Origin: Isoetes taiwanensis | Lineage: Eukaryota > Streptophyta > Lycopodiopsida > Isoetales > Isoetaceae | NCBI GenBank assembly: GCA_021234155.1 | Contig: JAJEKV010000028.1 | Span: forward strand, 13,468,134-13,532,133 | Length of the DNA stretch: 64,000 nucleotides | Reading direction: 5' to 3' | Shown here: piece after piece, positions 54,571 through 64,000 of the stretch | How positions within the stretch are numbered: the stretch's first letter is position 1 | How the letters are laid out: every line of letters begins with the position of its first letter | Made by a program: the position numbers and the translations under genes | Notes under the pieces: model-generated | Seen by the model: only the letters and a program-made list of their open reading frames with translations | Database searches by the model: none | What the model was told of the DNA's origin: nothing

Positions 54571-57505
54571 TTGATAGTAATGACCGACTATAACCCCATC
54601 ACCAACCAAAGATTCTATTTCCATAGTCGTCAATCACATCTTCCGAAGAATATGCATCTCCTTCACGATAGGGAGGGCCGAAGTATGGAACATTTTCATG
54701 ATTCCCCAGGGCAGCAAAAGATGCAAATATGTCTCCAATTTGGAGTACATCGGATAGTTCTTGCTCATCACCGCATAAAACCAACTAGCTCTTCTTGTTC
54801 ATGGCGACGGGCGAACTAGGCTCCAGCTTATGCGACTTCCATGCACCACAATGCTCGAGATTCTCACATTCTCCCCATCTGAAATTCAAGCAACCATTGC
54901 AAAAACATGGCGAGGGATCTATACATGACAAGTGTTAAATTTGGATTAATAGCGGACACACAATGTATAGCTAGAGTACCAGGCAATGTCTCACAATCTG
55001 AACGAGGGTCCCTGTTAATGTCTTCTGCCATCACCTCCCATATGACTCTGTCCATTTTGCACTTCTTTTGTCTCAGCAAAGTGCAAGCAGAGTTGGCACC
55101 CAAAATCGGAACACCATTCTCTTTCCTTTGCTCGTCTGCTAGGAACCTTTTCTCCAAAGCAGCCTGCCCATCATGTTCTCCTTTTCCATGGCCTGAGCCA
55201 AAATAATTCCACTGCATCCTAATTTTATACCTGTTATAATATTGGGCCACATTCAAATAAAAGGCTCGAGAACACTTAAACTGAGCAGCACACCCATCAG
55301 ACCACATGACATGGTATTTGATGTGGCCAAAACCTTTTTGCATCATCCAAATATGGTGCTTCTTGAGTGCAGCCTGAACAAAGAAAGCATCATGCTTCAT
55401 AACATCGGAAACATACAAATGAACAGTTTTTTTCAGCTCGCCATTGACTTTCATCATGGTTATATGCACCAGAATAGTTATCTGGTCATTGTTCCAATGC
55501 TCGGACTGAACTTCCCTGAATGGCTGCAAAGTGTAGTTCTCTGCAAAGTCCATTACTGACAAAACAGAATCATCCCTCAAATTTTGCACTGATTTCCTGA
55601 ATTGTTTGCTCGCCAACTTTGAAAAGTTGTGAATAGTGAACTTTGTAAGGTCTTTGAAACATCTTGTCAAGCAATGTACACAGAGTCCCGCTTTTCAAGA
55701 ACAAGCTTCAACCTCCTTGAAGTGCCAGCTTTGGAAGGTTCGTTCACGTACTTGTAAACTTGCCATTCAATGTTCTCATTCTGCGACTCTTTCTCCTTAG
55801 GACAGATTTGAATATTTTCAGTGCCACAGTTCTGGCACTCTCCCTTCACACAGTCCAAACTATGCCACTCTTCGCCTTCCTTATCACAGACCGTAGCTCT
55901 CCACATAGCACCAACATTTTGAAATGTTTTAGAAGGAGCTTGGCAGACGCCATTGTTCTCATCTGCTGCACAAACACCACAAGAACATGTACAGTTGGCA
56001 TGAAATTTGCTCCTCAGGACGCTAAAAGCTTTCCTGTATAGATCAGCTTGTTCATGCTTCACGCAAAGCAAAGATGTGTTCTCTCTTTCAACCTTCTCAC
56101 ACACGTGAGGCTTAAGCAGCTCGAACTTTTCGATGCTAATCTTCACTTCGGGGATGTTCATCTTTGAACATCTCATACAATTCACTCGCAAGGAAAAAAA
56201 ATGGCATGTATAAGTAAGATATAAATTAGAACTACTTACTTAATTCAAAGATGTTTGCAGACATTGCATTAGTTCTATGGCACTCAGATCATGATTTGAT
56301 ATACATTCAACTACTATACCACACCATCATACATACCCTGTACATGATATGTACAAATGTATAAATAATGTACTCCAAAGAGTTCCAGATGTACATAAAA
56401 AAACTCAATATGTAACCAGGTGTCACGGTATCATCGTCAGACAGATGTATGTATTTCATACTTTTCTTATGGAAGGAAGTACATTTAAATACTTTTATGT
56501 ATCACCCTATCTTTAAAGACTATCCTGAGAGAGGAAAGGCTTAAAATGTACTATAATGTACTTGGGAACTACAAAAAGCAAGACTATAATAACACAACCG
56601 ACTTTCAACACATTTTCGCCTTATGCCACATTGGATGTAACGGAAGTACATCCAAGTACTTTTCCCCTGTTAAACATAGCCCATTCAAGTACCTCCAAGT
56701 GTAAAATATAATTATTGTAGTTGGATGTACTACAATGTATATCGATACATCCCTTACATGGAATGCAAATAGGATTACTAAACTTATCCGGGATGCACAT
56801 AAGCTAGCTTCTATCAAGCTTGCAAGAAAGAGGATTAAAAGACTTAAAACTGACACTGGGGCATGTCCAAAAAACTGGATTGGAAGTGTCCTTTTCTTCC
56901 CGACATCCCCCGCACTTTGGAGAAGTTTTTTGTGTGGGTTAACCAAAACTCATTTACCAACCGTTTGGTTGATTAGGAAGCATGTCCGCCTGGGTTGCCT
57001 TCCCCGCCGGTGCCCACATATTAGCACCGATAATGACATCCGCTTTCTTCTAATTGCAGCTTTTGTGAGGTTTCTTGCTTGCACTTGAAGAATTTTGGAG
57101 GCTACTCCTTTTTGCACGAGTTTTCCATTCTCACCAACAATCATTGATAACAGGGAATGCTTAGTCGCTAATTTATCATTGCTATTTGCTCTTTTCACTT
57201 CCACGGAGACCTTCCGTATTATATTTTTTAGCATAGTATCCTTGAATTGCTTTATTTGGATTTCCAATGGCGGGGTTCAAAAAGAAGTGCAGCCTTTCAT
57301 CGAGCAGTTTTCCTTCGCTAAAGCTCTCCTTTGCACGGGACGTAAATCTTGAACGATCATATATAAATTTACAAATTTCATCAATCTTACGCTTCATTTT
57401 CTTTGTCACATTCCCGATATTGCAATCTTCTTGCGCCATTTCTGTTCCTTCGTTGTTCATCATGGTTCTTGCGTGGTTTAGGGTTAGCTGGAGGAATTCT
57501 GGCAA
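54571..57505 (-). pseudogene. TnF DDE-type transposase
   Basis: Minus-strand coding segments in N-to-C order. 57505-57182 starts MPEFLQLTLNHARTMMNNEG. 57267-56605 has VASKILQVQARNLTKAAIRR and HKKLLQSAGD. 56191-55667 is the Cys-rich region (CTCSCGVC, CQNCGTENIQIC). 55670-54864 is the core: LSVMDFAENYTLQP, VMWSDGCAAQFKCSRAF and GSGHGKGEHDG. 54784-54571 is a C-terminal piece VLQIGDIFASF. It parallels the TnB/TnA proteins throughout, with an intron full of TACATGTA near 56220-56600. The core is open for 268 residues. Frame changes between segments, and a stop near 56940, suggest it is damaged, though some may be unrecognised introns. Confidence 0.75.
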
Positions 57506-57753
57506 GAAGGAGGGAAATCCTGGAGCTGGGCGAAGTTTTAGCCAGAAAGTGGGAAATTCTCCTAACGTTCAGGCGTTTCTTGGAGTGGTTACAGCGGCGG
57601 GAATTGAAATCTGCTTCATGATTGCGTTTTAATTGACGTGGCAAGTAGTTTCGAAAAAAAAGATTCCATAATATAGCTATTATGTACATACTGAAAAAAC
57701 GGTTATGTATTTGAAATGTGATACATCTCTTACTCTACATTTGGCCAAATGTA

Positions 57754-57778
57754 AGACACCCTAGCTTTCTTTTACCCT
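57754..57778 (-). repeat. TnF right terminal inverted repeat
   Basis: Reads AGACACCCTAGCTTTCTTTT then ACCCT on plus; perfect complement of the left end over 25 bases. Confidence 0.9.
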
Positions 57779-59007
57779 ATAAACCCTTCGCATTGCAAAG
57801 TATAATGTCATTTATTAGCATCTTCGCGGACATTTCCCCTTCCTTATCGGAAGCAATTCATCTCAAGGAACTGTATTTGATTCCGAATGCCTTCATCCTC
57901 TCTCAATCTCTCACAATATCCCAGGAGGCCAGAGTTACCGTCACCACAAAATTGGACTAAACTTGAAACGTCCCGAAATGACGGTTTCTTGCCACTCAAC
58001 GGATCCAATGGATATAAACTGTCATCTGCCCAAATGTCGACACTTTTTGAGCCTGCAAGACGCAACACGTCGAGATCTAAGTTCTTATTTTTTAGACCTC
58101 CTTTTTTGCGATTGAAGACTGGAGCATATTCGTGAGTCGGGTTGGATCCTTATCCACACATCATTTGAGCTTCCATATCGCTGCGTGGATCGCGACGCGG
58201 TAGCGAAATGAAGGCGCATAATTTGTATGCCCCAAAGATAATTCGGCCGCGTGTGAGCCTAACGTCCGCATACTAACCTCGTTTTTTGAAATTTGCAACG
58301 TGCATATGGAAATCGAAAAGTCCATTCTCCTACAATCCATGCTTTTATACATTAAGCAAATTCAAATTTCGAATTGTAGGGGGTGGGAAGCCTGCATTGG
58401 GATGAAGTAAAGATCCCGGTTAATGCTGGGTTCACATGGATGAACTCGCGGTTACCGGCTTAAAACCCGCTGAACTTGGGTCGAGGCAAAAAAATTCAGC
58501 CCCGCTTTTGGAAAATCAGCCCTCGCGAAGATCCAACTTGCGTGGAATGATGCAAATTGAATTTTTAATCAGTCTCGACTCCGCTAGAACTCAATGAGGG
58601 AGGGCCTAAACTTCTCCATGTGAACCACCCATAAGGCGCAGCCGCAGCGCCTCGAAATGAAAGTCTGATACAAAGCTTCAACCTACACATTCAAATTTTG
58701 AAATGTGGAAGGCGGGAAGCTTGTATGGCCATGGCCTCTAAATGAAATAGCGCAAGAATCGGTGACGCGCATGCTTGGTATCTGACAAACCAAGAGACAC
58801 GTGTTGCATCAGTCTGTCTGACAACCAACAGAATTAAATACATATGGCGCAATGAATGCGCGATCCCCCTTATTCCGGGAGAATATTCCAAGTAAATCTG
58901 TACTGATGAGATTTTGGTATCCTAGGTGGCATGGGAAAAAAGGAGCGGAAATATGACGTGGAATGGCTGATAGGAGGCCATTTTGAGACCCCAAATCCGC
59001 CCTAATG
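57779..59007. other. Right arm of TnE
   Basis: No supported gene. Short frames on both strands are unrelated to any motif I know. The last ~90 bp carry the TnE end and the ATTCCACGTCAT motif shared with its left end. Confidence 0.5.
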
Positions 59008-59571
59008 ATAACACTTGAAACAACGTGTCTTTTGTTGATAAAAACAACACTTCTCAACGTCGCTTTTTATTTTCTACGTGTTCTTTTTTTTTACACTTTC
59101 ATTTATAGCATTGTAATTTAATTCTTCACGTGTTGTAATTTAGTTTTTCATGTGGATTTCTTGAAAAATTATGTATGTTTTTTAGGGAAAATAATGTCAA
59201 CTTAAAAAACTACAAGTAGAGAAAAAAAAACAACACGCATAGAAAAGGAAAAAACAACTGTCTGTTTTAGTTTTCCACATGTAAGAATATTCAAATCTAG
59301 ATGTGTTATTTAGAAGACAAACAACGATTGGCTCCTCCAAAAACAATAGTCAAGAAAAAACCACACGTTGACAAAAATCTGCTAAAAACAACAGTGAAAA
59401 AAAGGACACGTTGACCAAAAAACAAAAAGGTGCCAAAAAACCACCGTGGGAAATTTTTGCCAAAAAACCACTGTCTCTTTGTGCAAATCCGGATAAACGG
59501 GCCACGTGGACTTTTGGGGCCATTTTGCTGTTGTTTTTGGCATAAAACAACACTTCCGTACAACTAAAAAA
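59008..59571. other. Right subterminal region of TnD
   Basis: A-rich, with many AACAAC, CACGTTGAC and AAAAAACCAC motifs in loose repetition up to the right inverted repeat. No coding content. Confidence 0.5.
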
Positions 59572-59602
59572 CAACTGTGGACCAAAAATTGGGGTCAGTG
59601 TG
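59572..59602 (-). repeat. TnD right terminal inverted repeat
   Basis: Reverse complement CACACTGACCCCAA then TTTTTGGTCCACAGTTG. Flanked by TTT. Confidence 0.85.
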
Positions 59603-59639
59603 TTTCATTCATTTGCTACAAAATAGATCTGGTCTTTTG

Positions 59640-60048
59640 CAGGCTCTACATCCTCACTATGGCACGCGGTTGTGTCGAGTGTCCCACTTTTTTGAAGCAT
59701 GGACAAAATCCTTCACCAGTTGTGAAGATTCATAAGTGTCCACAGCAGAAAGATGGGGATTCATGTGGCCTCTATGTTGCAGCTTATATGCAGAAGTTTG
59801 TAGACACAATCGTGTGTGGTAAAACTACCAATGTGAGTGTCTCACTTCTTTTGTCTTGCAAACAAATGGTTTTTAATACTTATTATGTAAGTATTGTTGT
59901 CACATTTGCGAGACAACCAAACCGGTTCTTGCCAAAGTATGCGGAGGATCGTCGTGATGTTCTCATCCGAGCACTACTTCAGGAGTTAGACCACATTCAC
60001 ATCGCACCCGAAACCATTAGACCACCTGGTACTAATAAATGTGGCTGA
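59640..60048 (+). CDS. TnC accessory protein: Ulp1-type protease, catalytic half
   Basis: After acceptor TTTTGCAG (59639), the exon reads FLKHGQNPSPVVKIHKCPQQ then KDGDSCGLYVAAYMQKFVD. CPQQKDGDSCGLY is the hallmark of C48 proteases: the Gln pair forms the oxyanion hole and the Cys of SCG is the nucleophile. A donor follows KTTN (59834). The next exon (from ~59910) gives NRFLPKYAEDRRDVLIRALL and ends near TNKCG. The motif is intact here, unlike in TnF. With the first half at 36317-36649 it would make a complete domain, but 22.9 kb of TnD now lies in the intron between them. Confidence 0.75.
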
Positions 60049-60190
60049 GAAACAGCCTATCCCTATTGTCAATGCTAAACACTATTTGATTATAAAATAC
60101 ACATTTTTTCATTGAATTTTAATGAATAAAATCTCTTTTTATTCAACTCCACCATACTTTATTGATAAATTGCATGTTCTTTTATATCAG

Positions 60191-60880
60191 GTGTACAGAA
60201 AAGGTTGATAGTGTTTGATATCAATAATGTTTTGGCAAAACAAATACATAGGACTTTGGTATCAGATGATCAACTAGTTGGAAATTATGAAATAATAAGC
60301 AAAGAAAGTGTTGTTTTTAAGGCCCCACCTAGACGAATTCCTGGAATTTGTATTTGAACACTTTGAAGTAGGAATATGGTCATCAATAGCTCCATGGAAC
60401 CTATCAAGAGTAGTGGATAAAATCTTCACAATGACGCAGATAAGGGACTTAAGGTTCACCTTTGATGGAAGCCACTGTTTGGAGCCGCCTTTCCGGATTG
60501 CAGCATGTGAAGACAAACCTTTGTATCTGAAGCCAATTGAGTTTATATACGAGAAGTATCCAGACAGGAATGACAACAACACACTAATAGTAGACGACTC
60601 CGAGTACAAGATGCTCTTCAATCCCAACGAAAATTGCATATGCCCACCTTCATGGCAGGAAAGTGATGTTGAAGACACAGGTCTCTTGACACTTCTGAAA
60701 CCATGGCTAGAGGGTTTGTTGATAGCACCAGACCTGCAACAGTATGTGAAGCAGAATCCTTTACGCAATCCAACCGATGTACTAACAGCAGCTGTCTGGA
60801 GGCAAATGCTTTCAGAGGGCTACAAGGACAGAGATGGCATGTCCAGGCTATGGACAAGCTGCAAGAAAGTAACATATTGA
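60191..60880 (+). pseudogene. TnC accessory protein: FCP1-like HAD domain, frameshifted
   Basis: The same domain as TnF 52844-53532. The start (KRLIVFDINNVL) is in one frame and the rest (from 60308, LRPHLDEFLEF onward to KPIEFIYEKYP, LIVDDSEYK and LQQYVKQNPL) in another, because one extra base near 60302 (AAGCAAAGAAAG against TnF GGCAAGAAAG) shifts the frame. Other differences from TnF are few substitutions. Confidence 0.75.
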
Positions 60881-60960
60881 AACAGCAGAATAGTATGTAC
60901 TGGCTTCACATCGGCTGGACCAGATTTTGAATGTAATTTAATGTTAACTAGTAAACGGGT

Positions 60961-60977
60961 GCCCGGCGTTGCCGGGC
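60961..60977 (-). other. Helitron 3' terminal hairpin
   Basis: GCCCGGC/GCCGGGC stem with a 3-base loop, nine bases before the terminal CTAG. Confidence 0.85.
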
Positions 60978-61425
60978 ATAAGTAGCAGCGCGTATTTCTA
61001 TAGAGCTTCAATGTAAAATTGATCTTTTATAGGAGTTACAACAATTCTTGACTTAAATATCAGTACATTCAGACACCAACACATACCCCCAATACATATT
61101 ACAATATCTTCAACACATATTACATCACAATATCTTCAACACATATTACATCGTAGATGGGAGGGATATAGCAATTATGACAAGGTTTGAAGGGAAAAAG
61201 GTGGATGCTAAATCCGTGTATGATACAGAAGTGACTAAACATGAGGCAAGTATAGAAAAATGCTAACACATTTTTGTAAAAAGATCAGTCCATAACATTA
61301 AACACCATCAACTTTGAAAATCACAATACAGTTGATCATATCATTAATTTTAACTGCCCTAGATGCAAAATTGTTGTATCCATCAGAATACTTAAAAAGG
61401 ATCATGCATAGATTAGTTCTTTTAT

Positions 61426-62113
61426 TTCTTAGTACCATTCCATTTCATGTGATTCTTCTAGTGCTCGCACTGGCAATCCATATAAGCCCTAGTAATGTAT
61501 ATTGACAATTGATGTAGGCCACATTTGCTATAAAGAAAATAGTCCAGCAAATGCAAAATAGTCGAGTTGAAATGGTCAGAAATTGATTGATATGGAGCAA
61601 TCTGAAACAGTCATGATCAGCTTGCACACTTTAGAGATGACTGATCTAACAGGCAACATAGTCGCCATTTGTCTTTGTAGTGGGACAGATGAATGGAACA
61701 GTGCATTCAGTTTAGAACAATGCATTCAGAAATATAGCACATGTTCTGTCCACCTGCCTGCATCATTCAGTGGGTAGAAACTTCAATGATTTGCATACAA
61801 TGCATTTGGTGTCAATTTAACCAGGGAATAAAAACATCAACATGAGAGAACTCAAGGTCTTGCAATACTTACACGATTGAGGAGCAAATCCATTGTCCAT
61901 TTCTTACGTTCTTAGTACCATTCCATTTCATGTGATTCTTCTAGTGCTCGCACTGGCAATCCATATAAGCCCTAGTAATGTACATGACAATTGATATAAG
62001 CCACATTTGTTATAAAGAAAATAGTCAAGCAAATGCAAAATAGTCTAGTTGAAATGGACAGAAATTGATTGAAATGGAGCAATCTGAAACAGTCATGATC
62101 AGCTGCACACTTC
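61426..62113. repeat. ~206-bp direct repeat, two copies 480 bp apart
   Basis: TTCTTAGTACCATTCCATTT ... GATCAGCTGCACACTT at 61426-61632 and 61909-62113, about 95% alike, inside the Helitron. Confidence 0.85.
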
Positions 62114-62385
62114 CAAGTTCTAACTACTAACACGTTCAATCATTCCTCAGCTACTTCGCCAAGAAAATGAATTCATTGCAAGAGCAAAATATGGAAAACT
62201 GCATCCATTGTCAATTTATTATGGCGGAGAAGCAAAACTGACATACCTGAAGATTTTTGCTGCTGAATCGAGATCTAGACTCAGACCAAATAAGTTTTGG
62301 ATTTAACTTTTCTGCTATGGTAAGAAGTGGCAACATGTGGAAGATACTTTTTCTTTCTTGCCAGAAAGTAAAGATCTGTGGAAAA

Positions 62386-62660
62386 TTAAAACCCCTGAGA
62401 GACTAATGGCCAGATGCTGTCTGCAATACCCATAAATAAGCCATCCATTGTATGAGCAATTGGAAGAAAGGTTTGGAACAATAGTGTTTCCTCATACAGA
62501 TTGCCTTTGACTCCTTTATAGCATCCATTACATATTTGGGAAGAAACGGATCCTTTGTAGCAGAACTCAATAAAAGCCCAACAACTTAATATACTTTGTA
62601 CTGCAGCTTCTTCTTGCTCCACAATCTGCAAAAATATCTGCACCAAACCTGAATCAGAAA
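62386..62660 (-). pseudogene. Possible captured gene fragment in the Helitron
   Basis: After an acceptor-like CTGATTCAG (minus strand, near 62656) a frame reads VQIFLQIVEQEEAAVQSILS. Further on a different frame reads DPFLPKYVMDAIKESKA. Both look protein-like, so a decayed exon captured by the Helitron is plausible. I cannot name the source gene. Confidence 0.25.
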
Positions 62661-62744
62661 GAGTGGAGATTGATATTAACAAAATACTAATTGCAAAAAT
62701 ACAGAACTACAAATGATGTTAGAGAGCAAGCGATGGTAGATATG

Positions 62745-62836
62745 TCATGCACTCAAATCTTATGGAAGATGCCAACGTCAAACCTAATGCAGGCACTCAA
62801 ATCTTATGGAAGATGCCAACGCCAAATCTAATGCAG
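62745..62836. repeat. Short tandem duplication
   Basis: ACTCAAATCTTATGGAAGAT, GCCAACGTCAAACCTAATGC repeated twice, ~43-bp period. Confidence 0.8.
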
Positions 62837-64000
62837 GAACTCCTGCTATGACAATCAAGTGGATAAAAAAAAAAAGAACTATAGCACATCAGATTGCATT
62901 TTCCAGGCATCTTGACGCAAAAGAATGAGCTGGCGTAGGTAGGACAGAAGCAATGGCGTAGGTATAATTAAAAATAGAAACAGAACAACTTTGATTTCCT
63001 GGCAAATCTTGAAGCTACTGCTTGACAATACATATATTAGAAACTCAAAATTTCGAAGAGGTGTGTACCTTCTAATAATTGAAATGGCATTGTCCTTGGA
63101 AATCTTTCATCAGATAGAATGAAGCTGGAGCTATTTTAGTACGTGTTCTGTACAAACAAAGCTTGCACCAATGTCGAAAGTCTCTATTGATGGCAAAACT
63201 TTGCTTTTGGGTCACCCTGGAAAAATGCCATCAGCATCAGCAAACATTTTCTAATTTGCTGGTAATGCCGCTGCCTAAAGACTCTTCATTTTCAAGCTCT
63301 GAAAGAAACCATGGAAGGCAGAGGAAAAGGATGTTGACAACATAAAAACTTGAAACCCTGCTTACCGAGATGCTCCAGCAGAACAGTTCCTCCAACATGC
63401 AATTGGCTCTTACCTCCCCAGCCACCTCTGCATTTTAGTACTCAGCTGTTGACCTGGACCCAAGCGTTACAACACGTCCAAACCCTGCACAGCTTAGTAT
63501 ATAGGAAATAAGAGCTCCAAAACGAAATGCTCACAATGACAATGGCAACAAAATGCTCAACGATTTGCACCTAATCTTTTTCTTCTTCTGATATTTCGAA
63601 GCCTAATCCTTTCAACTAAGTTGCCGCAAAACAACCATAGAGGACGACTTCAGAGAAATCATGGAAGACAGAGGAAAAACCCCGCCATGATCTTCCTGCT
63701 AATTTATGGTAACAGGCCAGAATAATGCCGGCACAAAAGCAACGCAACGGGAGCGGGAAGATGCCGAAAAAGTCAGAAAGGGTAAGTTATGTAGAAAAAC
63801 TGCCGGAAAATGCATTTTGGAGAAAATGAAGAAAGTGCAATCTGCTGAGTCCAGAAGAAGCTGAGGATGAGCGCCAAGTTAATAAATAAGTGCCAGTGCC
63901 TCGACGCCGGATCTGCTGAGCGTTATTTCCCCCATCGGGGAAAGAAACAATTTTGGCCGGAAACCCAAAATTACCAGGTTCACATACTCCATTATTTCGG
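62837..64000. other. Helitron interior without recognised gene
   Basis: Only short frames; a GAAAGAAACCATGGAAGGCA-like segment near 63300 recurs loosely near 63650. Nothing else to report. Confidence 0.4.

Larger units (their letters stand above)
48685..57778. mobile_element. TnF: 9.1-kb transposon, complete sister of TnC
   Basis: 25-bp perfect terminal inverted repeats, AGGGTAAAAGAAAGCTAGGG then TGTCT, at 48685 and (reverse complement) 57778. AT flanks both sides (48683-48684, 57779-57780), suggesting a 2-bp duplication. A plus-strand accessory gene (49019-53532) and a minus-strand transposase gene (57505-54571) converge on a tandem repeat at 53773-54322. It is the same plan as TnB with different ends, so both belong to one broad family. 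Confidence 0.85.
45970..59007. mobile_element. TnE: element with GGGCGGATTTGGGG ends, holding TnF
   Basis: The left end CATTAGGGCGGATTTGGGGT (45970) continues CTGAAAATGGCC. The right end, in reverse complement from 59007, reads CATTAGGGCGGATTTGGGGT then CTCAAAATGGCC: one mismatch in 32. ATTCCACGTCAT follows within ~60 bp on both sides. No clean target duplication is visible (AT or TA possible). After removing TnF the element is about 3.9 kb and has no recognised protein, so it appears non-autonomous. Confidence 0.65.
36718..59602. mobile_element. TnD: 22.9-kb composite insertion in a TnC intron
   Basis: The ends are CACACTCACCCCGG (36718) and, in reverse complement, CACACTGACCCCAA (59602). 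Both continue TTTTTGGTCCAC-GTTG, 27 of 31 positions alike. TTT flanks both sides (36715-36717 and 59603-59605). Removing the element plus one TTT gives the intron exactly as in TnF (CTTCTTTCATTCATTTGC at 52251-52268). A 3-bp duplication and CAC ends suggest a CACTA-like element. No transposase is recognised, so it is probably non-autonomous. The right end has AACAACAC and CCACGT-rich subterminal sequence. About 13 kb of its length is TnE plus TnF. Confidence 0.8.
59603..60947 (+). mobile_element. TnC, right part up to the Helitron
   Basis: It resumes TnC exactly where the left part stopped (TTT shared), and matches TnF 52258-53607 until the Helitron enters after GTTAA at 60947. Confidence 0.85.
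60948..64000 (-). mobile_element. Helitron, 3' end at 60948, runs off the window
   Basis: On the minus strand the element ends with hairpin GCCCGGC-AAC-GCCGGGC (60961-60977), nine further bases, and CTAG (60948-60951), followed by T in the host. That is the classic Helitron 3' terminus inserted at A^T. TnF shows the empty site (ATGTTAATATAAAAC at about 53600). The 5' TC end was not found before 64000, so the element exceeds 3 kb here. No Rep or helicase domain is visible in this part. Confidence 0.85.

Noticed and set aside
56735-57088. Plus-strand 117-residue open frame
   Set aside because: It is the antisense of the N-terminal region of the TnF transposase.
45970-59007. A defined target duplication for TnE
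   Set aside because: Flanks GCAAA and ATAAC share no convincing repeat; only ambiguous AT or TA.

Overview
This is eukaryotic nuclear DNA made up almost wholly of repeats. Short GT-AG introns interrupt the coding pieces. There is a plant-type Helitron 3' end, fragments of Copia and LINE retroelements, several cut-and-paste transposons, and an FCP1-like domain of a type I associate with land-plant genomes. A large-genome plant or plant relative (fern, lycophyte, bryophyte, gymnosperm or streptophyte alga) fits best, but the lineage cannot be fixed from the sequence. I see no rRNA, tRNA or clearly conserved host gene; two minus-strand loci (29954-30645 and 32046-33161) might be host genes.

Layout. 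1-9790: pyrimidine-rich non-coding DNA made of duplicated segments and recurrent hairpins. These include a 0.62-0.67 kb unit (2020-2729 and 9131-9790) whose hairpins keep their pairing while the sequence changes. 9795-13330: Copia remnant, a 459 bp inverted-repeat MITE, then a 5'-truncated LINE. 13370-13960: simple tandem repeats. 14093-24340: an old DDE-type transposon on the minus strand (TnA), cut by a 7.17 kb relative (TnB, 16436-23609) whose insertion can be reversed exactly on paper. 24340-33161: mostly featureless, with the two possible genes.

33162-64000 is a nest of elements. An outer transposon, TnC, starts at 33162. TnD (36718-59602, 3-bp target duplication) sits in one of its introns. 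TnE (45970-59007) lies inside TnD, and TnF (48685-57778, a sister copy of TnC) lies inside TnE. The second half of TnC resumes at 59603 and is cut again by a Helitron that enters at 60948 and runs off the window. The undisturbed TnF copy shows the empty site for both the TnD and the Helitron insertion.

The most interesting content is the TnB/TnC/TnF family. Each complete unit carries two convergent, intron-containing genes. One encodes a transposase with a Cys-rich region followed by a core with motifs DFAENY, WSDG and HGKGEHDG. The other encodes a multidomain accessory protein: N-terminal domain, long coiled coil, RING-like finger, in TnC/TnF a Ulp1-type (C48) cysteine protease, and a C-terminal FCP1-like HAD domain. 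The finger, HAD domain and N-terminal domain persist in the divergent TnB, so the accessory gene is old in this lineage and probably serves the element.
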